A stretch of DNA of 21,898 bases from DASRRB01 sp036732755 (GTDB lineage Bacteria; Planctomycetota; B15-G4; SIAN01), in assembly GCA_036732755.1 (NCBI GenBank), contig DAINBU010000084.1, positions 1-21,898 of the forward strand, read 5' to 3'. A model generated the notes under the pieces. The model did not search any database. It was not told where the DNA came from and saw only the letters and a list, made by a program, of their open reading frames with translations. The position numbers and the translations under genes are program-made. Below, piece by piece: positions 8,146 through 16,440 of the stretch. Numbering within the stretch: the stretch's first letter is position 1; each line of letters opens with the position of its first letter.

Positions 8146-8638
8146 GGGACCGCCCCTCCTGCCGGAGCTTCTGGATCACCTCGGCCCGGATGCACTCGGG
8201 CACCAGCCCTTCGAGGGTGGCGCCGAATCGGCCCGCCTCCCGGACCAGGTTCGCCGACACGAATGAATAAGGAAGGGACGGCATCACGAAGACCGTTTCC
8301 ACGTCCCCCGCCAGGTGGCGGTTCATGTGGGCCATCGAGAGTTCGTAATCGAAATCCCCGGCGCCGCGCACGCCGCGCAGGAGGCAGCTCGCCCCGAGCT
8401 TCTTCGCGCACTCGACGGCCAGCCCTTCGAAGGAGACGACCTCGGCGTCGACCTTCGCGTCGTCGAGGACCCGGCGCACGAGCGACTGGCGCTGGGCGAC
8501 CGTGAAGACCGAGCGCTTGGCCGGATGGATCCCGATCCCGACGACGAGGCGGTCGAAGAGGACGCGGGCGCGCCGGATGACGTCGAGGTGGCCCAGCGTG
8601 GGAGGGTCGAAGCTGCCGGGGTAGAGGGCCGTCGCCAT
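8135..8638 (-). CDS. coaD: phosphopantetheine adenylyltransferase (CoaD)
   Basis: Cytoplasmic nucleotidyltransferase of 167 residues. It adds AMP from ATP to 4'-phosphopantetheine, the penultimate step of coenzyme A synthesis. It has the start YPGSFDPPTLGHLDVI with the TxGH nucleotide motif (14-17), the LLRGVRGAGDFDYELSMAHMNR block that binds phosphopantetheine, and SLPYSFVSANLVREAGRFG near the end, the usual position of the second signature. Length is typical. The ATG at 8638 fits the family start exactly. It is the first gene of the minus-strand run, divergent from comEC with 58 bp between the two starts, and its stop overlaps ridA. A -10-like TACAAT lies 9 bases before the ATG. Confidence 0.96.
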   Translation of the reverse strand: MATALYPGSFDPPTLGHLDVIRRARVLFDRLVVGIGIHPAKRSVFTVAQRQSLVRRVLDDAKVDAEVVSFEGLAVECAKKLGASCLLRGVRGAGDFDYELSMAHMNRHLAGDVETVFVMPSLPYSFVSANLVREAGRFGATLEGLVPECIRAEVIQKLRQEGRSHGG

Positions 8639-8647
8639 GGGCGCGGG

Positions 8648-8653
8648 ATTGTA
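8648..8653 (-). promoter_or_regulatory. putative -10 element for coaD (TACAAT), close enough for a leaderless mRNA
   Basis: On the minus strand TACAAT (one mismatch to TATAAT) is followed by CCCGCGCCC and then the coaD ATG. Transcription normally starts about 7 bases after a -10, which would put the mRNA end 2-3 bases before the ATG. No ribosome binding site lies in those 9 bases and no good -35 is visible. Such an AT-rich hexamer stands out in this sequence. Confidence 0.45.
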
Positions 8654-8696
8654 GCCGCGCCGTCACCACCGCCCGGGCCGGGCGTCTGTTCCGGTC

Positions 8697-11060
8697 ATGC
8701 CATCCGCGCGGTCCGTTCCGCCGCGGGGCGCCGCGCGGCCGCGCCCTCTGCCGCGGCTCTTCGCGGCCGCCCTCGCCGTCGTGGTCGGGGCGGTCGCTCC
8801 GCTCGACGCGGCGCCGCTCTGCGCCGCGCTCGGCCTCGCCGTGCTGCGCGGCGGCGCCGTGGTCGCGCTCGCTTTTTTCCTCGTGGCGGGCTTGGTGTCG
8901 CGTGCGGGGCCGCCCGCCGATGCGACCGCTCCGCCGAGCCGAGCCTTGCGCGACCCGGTCGAGGTGCGCATCGTGGTGCGCGCGCTCACACCGGCGGTCG
9001 AGAGCGCCGACGGGCGCGCCCGCCAGCCGGTCGCGCTCGGGACGGCGCGCGGCGACCGCGGGACGGTCGAGGGCGAGCTGCTGCTGCCCGAGCGCGCCGT
9101 CGCGTTGCCGCGCGGCGTCGTGGCGCTCGCGAGCGGCCGGCTGCGCAGCGCCTGCGACGCGCAAAACCCCGGCACGACACCGCTCGAGTTCGACCTGCTC
9201 GTCGGCGGCCGCGCCTCGCTGCAGCCGATCTCCGATGACGCCTCGCCGTGGGAGCGCCTGCTGCGAGGCATCGACCGCGGCGCCGACGCGATCGCCGCGA
9301 CGCTGCGGCGCAGGCTTGCGCCGGCGACGGCGGGATTCGCCGAGGCGGTCGTGCTCGGCCGCACGGCGCACCTCGATCCGGGCGTCGTCGATTCGCTGCG
9401 GGCGACCGGCGCGTGGCATCTGCTCGCGGTGAGCGGATCGCACGTCGCGCTGATCGCGGCGTGTTGCACGCGCGTCTTTGCTTTCCTGGCGCTGCCGGAG
9501 GGGGTCGCGCTGTTCGCGACGCTCGCCGCGACGCTCGGCTACGCGCTGCTCACCGGCGCGCAGCCGCTGGCGCTGCGCGCGGCGATCACTTTCGCGGGGG
9601 CGCTGCCGCTGTTGCGCGGGCGGCGGCCGGCGGCACCGCTCGCGTGGCTCGGCGCGGCGTTCCTCGGAGTCGTCGCGCTGCAGCCCGAGGCGGCGCGCGA
9701 AGCGGGCGCGCAGCTCTCCTTCGTCGCGGTCGTCGCGCTCTCGGTCGCGGCGCGCCACGGTCCGGCCCGCTCGCCGCGCGGCAGCGGACGCGGGCTCGAC
9801 TTTTCGGGCGCGCTCGGCCGCACGCTCCGCTTCGCGTTCGCCGCCGGGCTCGCGACGATGCCGCTCACCGCGTGGCACTTCGGGACGGCCGCGCCGTGGT
9901 CGCCGGTCGCGACGCTGCTGCTCGCGCCGCTCGTCTCGCTCGCGATGGTCGCGGGGCTGATCGCGGCGGCGGTGCTGCCGTGCGTGCCGTTCGCGGCGCC
10001 GTTCGAGCTCCTGCTCGCCGGCCTCGAGCGCGCCGTCGCCTCGCTCGCCGCCGCCCTCGACGAGCTGCCATGGACGCCGTGGGAGCTGCCGCCGGTGGAC
10101 GGCGGTGCGGTCGCCCTCCTCGTCTCCGTCTGGGTCGCGCTGCTGGCGCGGCGGCCCGGCGTCGCCGCGCTCCTCGCGACGGCCGCGTTCGCGCTCGAGG
10201 ATGGCGCCGCAGTGAACGGACGGGCACCGACGCGCGCCGTCCTCCTCGCCGTCGGCCACGGGCAGGCGCTCGTCGTGCAAAAAGCGGGACGGACGCGCCT
10301 CTGCGACGGCGGCGGGCTCGGTGCGCCGCCCGGCTCGGATCGGCGGCTGGCGCGGATCGTCCGGGCGCTCGAAGCGGAGCGGTTCGACGCGCTCTTCCTG
10401 TCGCACCTCGACGGCGACCACGCCGACCTCGCGCCGGCGCTGCTCGCGGCGCGCCGCGTCGGCGCCGTCGTCGTCGCTCCGCCCGCGCTCGCCGAGCTGC
10501 GCCGGCGCGACGGTCCGCTCGCCGCCGCGCTCGCACGCGCGGCCGAGACGGCCGGCGTCGCCCTCATCGGCTGCACGGCGGGCGACGCGCCGTTCGGCGC
10601 GCGCGTGCTCTGGCCGCCGGCCGGCCGCGAATTCGGCGAGCGCAACGCGGGCTGCCTCGCGCTGCAGGTGGGCTGCGGCGGCGTGACGCTCGCCGTGCCC
10701 GGCGACCTCGAGGGCTACCCGCTGCTCGAGCTCGCGCGCGCGCCGTGGGGTCGGGTCGACGCGCTGGTCCTGCCGCACCACGGCAACCGCGGCGAGGACG
10801 AGGAGGGAGCGACGCTCGCCGCGCTGCTCGCGGCGCTCCGGCCGCGCCTGGCACTCGCGAGCCGCGAGTCCGACCTTCCCGCCGAAACGCTCGCGGCGCT
10901 GCGCGCGGCCGGGGTTCCGTGGCTCTCGACGGCGCGCGGCGGTGCGATCGCGCTCGCGGCCCTTCTCCCTGGGGAATCCCCCGATCGGACGCTCCAGATC
11001 GGGCGCGGGCGGGAGGCGGCCGAGGTCGATGCGTGTTTCCTCGGGGCGGCGCGTCGATAA
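8697..11060 (+). CDS. comEC: ComEC/Rec2 family DNA uptake channel protein
   Basis: Inner-membrane protein of 787 residues that would carry single-stranded DNA into the cytoplasm during natural transformation. Three parts are visible: N-terminal helices and an OB-fold-like domain (about 1-190), the competence membrane domain with the signature LLAVSGSHVALIA (242-254) and several hydrophobic helices to about 500, and a C-terminal metallo-beta-lactamase domain. In the last, SHLDGDH (569-575) supplies the HxDxDH metal ligands and LPHHGN (692-697) the later pair, so it looks catalytically intact, unlike some ComEC proteins with a decayed domain. The ATG at 8697 gives a plausible membrane N-terminus, but no clear ribosome binding site precedes it. 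The next gene follows after 46 bp. Confidence 0.92.
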   Translation: MPSARSVPPRGAARPRPLPRLFAAALAVVVGAVAPLDAAPLCAALGLAVLRGGAVVALAFFLVAGLVSRAGPPADATAPPSRALRDPVEVRIVVRALTPAVESADGRARQPVALGTARGDRGTVEGELLLPERAVALPRGVVALASGRLRSACDAQNPGTTPLEFDLLVGGRASLQPISDDASPWERLLRGIDRGADAIAATLRRRLAPATAGFAEAVVLGRTAHLDPGVVDSLRATGAWHLLAVSGSHVALIAACCTRVFAFLALPEGVALFATLAATLGYALLTGAQPLALRAAITFAGALPLLRGRRPAAPLAWLGAAFLGVVALQPEAAREAGAQLSFVAVVALSVAARHGPARSPRGSGRGLDFSGALGRTLRFAFAAGLATMPLTAWHFGTAAPWSPVATLLLAPLVSLAMVAGLIAAAVLPCVPFAAPFELLLAGLERAVASLAAALDELPWTPWELPPVDGGAVALLVSVWVALLARRPGVAALLATAAFALEDGAAVNGRAPTRAVLLAVGHGQALVVQKAGRTRLCDGGGLGAPPGSDRRLARIVRALEAERFDALFLSHLDGDHADLAPALLAARRVGAVVVAPPALAELRRRDGPLAAALARAAETAGVALIGCTAGDAPFGARVLWPPAGREFGERNAGCLALQVGCGGVTLAVPGDLEGYPLLELARAPWGRVDALVLPHHGNRGEDEEGATLAALLAALRPRLALASRESDLPAETLAALRAAGVPWLSTARGGAIALAALLPGESPDRTLQIGRGREAAEVDACFLGAARR

Positions 11061-11061
11061 T
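11056..11061 (+). promoter_or_regulatory. possible -10 element (GATAAT) before the HEAT-like-repeat gene
   Basis: GATAAT overlaps the comEC stop TAA and lies 45 bp before the ATG at 11107. The leader between would carry a good ribosome binding site, GGGAG at 11095-11099. No -35 match was seen, so this is tentative; the gene may simply be read through from comEC. Confidence 0.25.
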
Positions 11062-11106
11062 CGGAGCGCCGCTCGCGCCAGAGCCGGCCCGAATGGGAGT
11101 CCCCGG

Positions 11107-12261
11107 ATGTTGTTCCCGAGCCTGTGGTGCGCGCTCCTCGTCGCACCCGACGTGGTCGAGCTCAAGGACGGCACGCGGCTGATCGGCAAGATCGCGGCCA
11201 CCAAGGACGTCGTGACGATCCGCACGCCGCTCGGCGCGCTCGAAGTGCCGGCCTTCGACGTCACGCGCCTGGTCAAGCGCTCCGAGCTGCTCCCCAAGCA
11301 CAAGGCACTCGCGGCCGCCGCGGGCGACGAGGTGCGCGCCTGGCTGACGGTCGCCACCTGGGACCTGCAGCACGGCCTCTATCCGGAGTCGTTCGACGCC
11401 GCCGACCGCGCGAGCGCGCTCGCGCCCAAGGATCCGGCCGTCGTCACGCTCTTCGACCAGCTCTCCCGCGACGCCCTCCTCGACGACCTCGCGCCGAACG
11501 GCGCGCCCGCTGCCGAGGTGCGCGGCCGCCTGCTCGAAAAGCTCTCCGCCAAGAGCCCGGCGCGGGCCGCCTTCGCGCGCGCCGCGCTCGGGCGCGTCCC
11601 CTCCGACGAGCTCGAGCCGTGGCTCCTCGGACAACTCAAGAGTTCCCGTCCGGAGTCGCGCGCCGGCGCGGCGCGCCTCCTCGGCGAGATGGGCGGCGAA
11701 AAGGGGCTCGCGCAGCTGATCCGCAGCTCGCTCCTCGACGAGCACTCCAACGTGCGCGCCGCCGCGCGCGACGGCGCGGCCGCCTCGCACCACCCCGATC
11801 TCGCGTCGCCCTACTTGAAGGCACTCGCGAGCGGCGACGAGCGCATGCGCGAGCGCGCCTATCCGATGCTCGAGATGCTGCGCGATCCGCGTGCGGTCCC
11901 GGCGTTGATCGACGTGCTGAAGCCCAAGCCGGCGCCCGCCGGCGGGAGCGGCGGCTTCAACCCGCCGCACCAGCACATCTTCATCGGCGAGCAGCGCGCC
12001 TACGTGCGCGACTTCGACGTCGAGATCGCGCAGGGCGCCGTCATCGCGAAGCCGATCGTTGGCATCCTGCAGTCGGGCTCCGTGCTCGACGTGAAGGTCG
12101 CCGGCGTCGTGCAGATCACCTACGTCGAGAAGGTCGAGGTGGTCGACCTGCTGCGCCGGCTGACCGGGCAGCGGCTCGGCACCGATCCGCTCGCGTGGGA
12201 GGCGTGGTGGGCGTCGAGCAACCAGCAGCTCCCGCCGATCTCCCCGAGCGGAGCGCCGTGA
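11107..12261 (+). CDS. exported HEAT-like-repeat protein of unknown function between comEC and comM
   Basis: Protein of 384 residues with a short hydrophobic N-terminus (LFPSLWCALLVA), probably an export signal. A small beta domain with VVELKDGTRLIGKI and VTIRTPLGALEVPAFDV comes next (about 16-55), a module I associate with planctomycete secreted proteins. Then comes a TPR-like stretch (YPESFDAADRASALAPKDP) and several HEAT-like helical pairs (about 150-275: LLGQLKSSRPESRAGAARLLGEMG, LIRSSLLDEHSNVRAAARDGA, YLKALASGDERMRERAYPML, LRDPRAVPALIDVL). A Pro/Gly linker follows, then a beta-rich domain with QHIFIGEQRAYVRDFDVEIAQ, and a Trp-rich tail (WEAWWASSN). HEAT repeats usually bind protein. The start is ATG at 11107 with GGGAG 7 bases upstream. 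Its function is unknown to me; its position suggests co-expression with the transformation genes. Confidence 0.8.
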   Translation: MLFPSLWCALLVAPDVVELKDGTRLIGKIAATKDVVTIRTPLGALEVPAFDVTRLVKRSELLPKHKALAAAAGDEVRAWLTVATWDLQHGLYPESFDAADRASALAPKDPAVVTLFDQLSRDALLDDLAPNGAPAAEVRGRLLEKLSAKSPARAAFARAALGRVPSDELEPWLLGQLKSSRPESRAGAARLLGEMGGEKGLAQLIRSSLLDEHSNVRAAARDGAAASHHPDLASPYLKALASGDERMRERAYPMLEMLRDPRAVPALIDVLKPKPAPAGGSGGFNPPHQHIFIGEQRAYVRDFDVEIAQGAVIAKPIVGILQSGSVLDVKVAGVVQITYVEKVEVVDLLRRLTGQRLGTDPLAWEAWWASSNQQLPPISPSGAP

Positions 12262-12308
12262 CGGCGACGCGCGCGTAACCGTCCTCCGCGACGGGCGACT
12301 CCTCCGGC

Positions 12309-13871
12309 ATGGAGCCGGAGCCGGTCGCCGCAGAGGACCTCCACGCCTGCGAAGCGCTCGCCCGCGCGCACGGCGCCACGCTCGCCGGCCTCGCCGCCGC
12401 GCCGGTCGAGGTCGAGGTGAGGCTGCTGCGCGGCCTGCTCGGCCTCGTGAAGATCATCGGGCTCCCCGATTCGGCGCTGCGCGAGAGCCGCGAGCGCGTC
12501 GCGTCGGCGATCAAGGCGTCGGGGCGCGTCTTCCCCGAGCGCTCGCTCCTCGTGAACCTCGCGCCGGCCGAGCTGCGCAAGGTCGGGCCGGGGCTCGACC
12601 TCCCGATCGCGTGCGGCGTGCTCGCGGCGAGCGGGCAGCTCGAGCAGTCCGCGCTCACCGGAAGGATCCTCTTCGGAGAGCTCGCGCTCGACGGACGGCT
12701 GCGGCCGGTGCGCGGAGCGGTCGCGGTCGCGCTCCTCGCGCGGCAGCTCGGACGTCCCCTCGTGCTGCCGCGGGCGTCGCTGCCGGAGGTCGCGCTGGTC
12801 GGCGGGCTCGACGCGTGGCCCGCCGACGACCTGCCGGAGGCGCTCGCGCTGCTCGAGGGGTTGCGCGCGCCGCAGCGCCCGCCCGCGCAGGCGCCCGAGG
12901 CGGCCGCGCCGGCCGACGTCGCCTGGGACGCGATCGTCGGACAGGACCTCGCCAAGCAGGCGCTCGTGATCGCGGCGGCCGGCGGCCACCACGTCCTGCT
13001 CACCGGTCCGCCGGGCACCGGCAAGAGCATGCTCGCCAAGAGCCTCTCCGCGCTGCTCCCCGACCTCGACGAGGCGGGCGCGCTCGAGGTCTCGTGCATC
13101 CATTCGGCGGCGGGCCTGCCGGCGCGCGTCCGCTCGCGCCAGCCGCCGCTGCGCGCCCCCCACTGCTCGGTCACGCTGGCCGGCATGGCGGGCGGCGGCG
13201 CCGTGCCGCGGCCGGGCGAGATGACGCTCGCGCACCTCGGCGTGCTCTTCCTCGACGAGCTCCCGCAGTTCCGGCGCGAGGTGGTCGACCTGTTGCGCGC
13301 GCCGCTCGAGGAGGGGGAGATCGTGCTGGCGCGCGCGGGCCGGTCGCTGAAGTTTCCCGCGCGTTTCCAGCTGGTCGCAGCGATGAACCCCTGTCCGTGC
13401 GGGCGCGCCGGCGAGACGGAGCTCGCCTGCAGCTGCTCGGCGGCCCAGATCGCGCGCCATCGTCAGCGCGTGAGCGGACCGGTGCTCGACCGCATCGATC
13501 TCTCGGTGCACGTGCCGTTCGTCCCGGCCGAGGCGCGCCATCGATCCGACGCGGCGCTCTCGGCCGATCCGACGCGCCGGCGCATCGCGGCGCTGCGCGA
13601 GCGGACGACGGCACGTAACGGCGGGCGCTGGAACGCCGAGATCCCGCCCGGCGAGCTCGACGCGACCTGCGTGCTCGCGCGCGACTGCTCCGACTGGCTG
13701 CTGCGCACGATCGACCGCCTCCACCTGTCAGTACGCGCGCATCACCGGATCTTGCGCGTCGCGCGGACGATCGCCGACCTCGACGAGCGCGCCGAGATCA
13801 GTCGTGAGGATCTGGCGCGGGCGCTGTCGTTCCGGGAGCCCGATCCGGTGGACGCGCTGCAGAAGAGCTGA
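12309..13871 (+). CDS. comM: ComM/YifB family Mg-chelatase-like AAA+ ATPase
   Basis: Cytoplasmic AAA+ protein of 520 residues. ComM is known as a hexameric helicase that aids branch migration when incoming DNA recombines. The N-terminal LonC-like domain is clear (VEVEVRLLRGLLGLVKIIGLPDSALRESRERV, then FGELALDGRLRPVRG). The ATPase core has Walker A GPPGTGKS (233-240), Walker B VLFLDE (312-317) and the FRAPH-like LRAPHCSV. The conserved MNPCPCG and later cysteines (ACSCS) precede the arginine-finger region RVSGPVLDRIDL. The C-terminal SVRAHHRILRVARTIADL matches the family end. The ATG at 12309 adds about a dozen residues before the usual family start, so a later start is possible. It follows the HEAT-like gene by 47 bp, and its last 74 bp overlap the convergent yfhO gene. 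Confidence 0.94.
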   Translation: MEPEPVAAEDLHACEALARAHGATLAGLAAAPVEVEVRLLRGLLGLVKIIGLPDSALRESRERVASAIKASGRVFPERSLLVNLAPAELRKVGPGLDLPIACGVLAASGQLEQSALTGRILFGELALDGRLRPVRGAVAVALLARQLGRPLVLPRASLPEVALVGGLDAWPADDLPEALALLEGLRAPQRPPAQAPEAAAPADVAWDAIVGQDLAKQALVIAAAGGHHVLLTGPPGTGKSMLAKSLSALLPDLDEAGALEVSCIHSAAGLPARVRSRQPPLRAPHCSVTLAGMAGGGAVPRPGEMTLAHLGVLFLDELPQFRREVVDLLRAPLEEGEIVLARAGRSLKFPARFQLVAAMNPCPCGRAGETELACSCSAAQIARHRQRVSGPVLDRIDLSVHVPFVPAEARHRSDAALSADPTRRRIAALRERTTARNGGRWNAEIPPGELDATCVLARDCSDWLLRTIDRLHLSVRAHHRILRVARTIADLDERAEISREDLARALSFREPDPVDALQKS

Positions 13872-16440
13872 AGTCGAGCGCCTCCGGTGCGAGCGTGGCG
13901 CCGTCCTGCTCGCGACCGCGCAGGAAGAGCAGGACGCCCAACACCAGCAGCGCCGCCGCCGTGCCCGCCGCTCCCACCGTGAACGAGATCGGCCGGTACT
14001 CGAGCTCGATCTCGTGCGTGCCCGTTTCCACGACCACGCCGGTCAGCGCGTGGTCGACGCGGATCGGCGCCTGCTCCTTCCCGTCGACGAGCGCGCGCCA
14101 CCCGCGGAAGAAGGTCTGGTTCACGACGAGCACGCCGGCGACGGGGGTCTCGACGTGGACGCGCAGCAGCTCCGGCCGCGGCCGCTCGCTGCGGACGAGC
14201 GTCGGCGGCGGCGGCTCGGCGGGCAGCGCCGCCGACGCGACGCGGGCGGTCGACGGCAGCGCGGCCACGTCGCCCTCGGCGTCGACGACCGCCACGCGCG
14301 ACGGCGCGAAGTCGTCGGCCGCGAGCCGCTCGAGGCGGCGCGCCCGGTCCGGCTCGACACAGACGCGATCGGCGAAGAAGGCGTCGGGCAGGGCGCGCGG
14401 ATGCTCGTAGACGCCGAGGTTCTCGCCGGTCTCCCTGCCGTCGTAGGCGAGCGCGAAGCCGAGCTCGGGCGGGAGCGGCCGGTCGACCACGATCCAGCGC
14501 GCGAGCAGGCCGGCGAGCGGCTTCGCGAGGAAGCGCGGATCGGGCGGATGGGCGGCGTCGGCGTCACGGTCGGGCAGGCCGTCGAAGGAGCCGACCTGGT
14601 TCCTGCTCGCCGCGTCGACGACGCCCGGCTCGAGCGCGTCGAGCAGCTCGCCCGTCTCGCGTACGATCAGCGCCTGGATCCCGTCGACGCTCGCCACGCC
14701 CCACTTCGAGGAGAGCGACGCGGGCAGCAGGAGGCGCGACGGGAAGCGCAGCGTGCGGCCGGGCGCTTCGGGCCGCGCGAGGAAGGCGACGACCGGCGTC
14801 GCGCGCCCCTCGGCCTCGGGCGGCTGGAACGGGTTGAAGCGCAGGCCGAAGCAGGCGAGGTCGGCGGCGCACAGCGCGAGCAGGAGCGCGCACCCGACGC
14901 AGGCGCGCCGGCCGCCGAACCACGGCGCGAACGCGGCTGCCGCGAGCGCGAGCGCCGCGGGCACGGCGAACGCCCGGTCGAGCAGCGGCCGCAGCGTCGC
15001 GAGGTGCGCCGGATCGACCGCGCCGCGGCACCAGGCCGGCAGCAGCGCCCGGCTCACGAGCAGCCCGGCGCCGCAGAGCGCCGTGACGAAGAGCCCGGCC
15101 GCGAACAGCGCGACGCGCGCGCGGCGGTCCCCCCGGCCCAGCGATTCGAGGCCGAGCGCGGCGAGCCCGGCGAGCGCGAACGCCGCGAGCAGCAGCACGC
15201 GCTTGGGGCTCCCGGCGCCGAGCCCGGGGATCGTCGCCAGGAAGAACGGCTGGAGCGGCGTCGCCGACGCGATCAGGAGCGCGAGCAGCAGCAGCGCCGC
15301 GCAGCCCGCGACCGCGGCGCGCCGGCGGCTCGCGACGGCGGCGACGAACGCGAGCAGCAGCGGGACGATCCCGGCGTAGAGCGTGTCTTCGACGTAGTTG
15401 TCCTGGATCTCGGCCGAGAAGAACTCGCGCGCGGGCGGCCACTCCTCGACGGTCGCGAGCCCCGCCTGCTGCAGCTCGACGGGGTGGCCCTGGAAGTCGG
15501 GCGCGACCAGCGAGACGAGGTGGATCGGCCGCAGCGACTTCGCGCGCGTGACGGCGGCGGGGAGGTTCTCGCTGCGCAGCGAGGCGGCGCGCAGCTCGGC
15601 GACCGGCACGAGCTCGACCGCGCCGAGCAGCCCGCCGAGCGCGAAGGCGGCGAGGTGCCAGCCGGCGGCGCGCGCGCGCACGCCGGACGCGGCGACGCGC
15701 GTGACGAAGGCGGCGGCGGCGAGCGCGGCGGCGAACAGCATCACCCCGAGCAGCTGCGGGTAGCCGGCGAGCGCCGCGAGCCCGATCGCCGCGGCGAGCG
15801 CCGCGGCGCGGCGCGGCGCGGGCGACTCGGCGAGGCGATGCGACGCGAGCACGATCCAGGGGAGCCACGCGGCGCTGCGGACGAAGTGCGGCACGTGCAG
15901 GTGGACCGCCATCCAGCCGCCCGCCGCGAAGGCCAGCGCGCCCAGCGCCGCTGCGGGCGCCGCGAGTCCGACGCGCCGCAGCAGGAGCAGCATGCCGAGC
16001 GCGGCGAGCAGGACGTGCAGCGCGCTCGAGAGCGCGTAGGCGTGCGTCGCGTCGGTCGCGAGCCCGATCCAGTCGGGGGGATAGAAGGTCGGGAAGGAGG
16101 CGTCGGCGTGGAGCGGCCGGCCGAGCAGCTCGTGCTCGTCCCAGAGCGGCAGCTCGCCGCGCCGCATCCGTTCCATCGCGACAGTTGCGTGCGAGAGAAT
16201 CCAGCCCTGCAGGTCGCTCGTGATCAGGTTCTGCGGGCGCGTCGCGACGCCCGCGTCGGCGTCGCGCGCGAACGGCGGGACGCGCCGCTCGTCGAGCGAG
16301 AGCAGCGTCCTCCCGAACAGCGGCGCCGGACCCGGCAGCAGCACCGGCGCGAACCACGCCGCGATCGCGAGCAGGAGCAGCGCGGCCGCCAGCGCGGTCG
16401 CGCGCCCCGGTCGCGCTTCGTCCGGTCGGTCCGTGCTCAC
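13798..16440 (-). CDS. YfhO family integral membrane protein
   Basis: Large membrane protein of 880 residues with a dozen or more hydrophobic helices and a soluble C-terminal domain. YfhO proteins belong to the GT-C-like group, and some members are needed for glycosylation of cell-envelope polymers. Visible family features: GRTLLSLDERRVPPFARD near the start, the loop with DNYVEDTLYAGIVPLLLA, and the C-terminal segment FFRGWRALVDGKEQAPIRVDHALTGVVVETGTHEIELEYRP followed by a last helix (VGAAGTAAALLVLGVLLFL). The start is GTG at 16440, overlapping the stop of the SLC13 gene as GTGA. The last 74 bp overlap the end of comM on the other strand. The substrate is unknown; the nearby GT-C glycosyltransferase would fit an envelope-sugar role. 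Confidence 0.85.
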   Translation of the reverse strand: MSTDRPDEARPGRATALAAALLLLAIAAWFAPVLLPGPAPLFGRTLLSLDERRVPPFARDADAGVATRPQNLITSDLQGWILSHATVAMERMRRGELPLWDEHELLGRPLHADASFPTFYPPDWIGLATDATHAYALSSALHVLLAALGMLLLLRRVGLAAPAAALGALAFAAGGWMAVHLHVPHFVRSAAWLPWIVLASHRLAESPAPRRAAALAAAIGLAALAGYPQLLGVMLFAAALAAAAFVTRVAASGVRARAAGWHLAAFALGGLLGAVELVPVAELRAASLRSENLPAAVTRAKSLRPIHLVSLVAPDFQGHPVELQQAGLATVEEWPPAREFFSAEIQDNYVEDTLYAGIVPLLLAFVAAVASRRRAAVAGCAALLLLALLIASATPLQPFFLATIPGLGAGSPKRVLLLAAFALAGLAALGLESLGRGDRRARVALFAAGLFVTALCGAGLLVSRALLPAWCRGAVDPAHLATLRPLLDRAFAVPAALALAAAAFAPWFGGRRACVGCALLLALCAADLACFGLRFNPFQPPEAEGRATPVVAFLARPEAPGRTLRFPSRLLLPASLSSKWGVASVDGIQALIVRETGELLDALEPGVVDAASRNQVGSFDGLPDRDADAAHPPDPRFLAKPLAGLLARWIVVDRPLPPELGFALAYDGRETGENLGVYEHPRALPDAFFADRVCVEPDRARRLERLAADDFAPSRVAVVDAEGDVAALPSTARVASAALPAEPPPPTLVRSERPRPELLRVHVETPVAGVLVVNQTFFRGWRALVDGKEQAPIRVDHALTGVVVETGTHEIELEYRPISFTVGAAGTAAALLVLGVLLFLRGREQDGATLAPEALDFSSSAARPPDRAPGTTAPAPDPHD

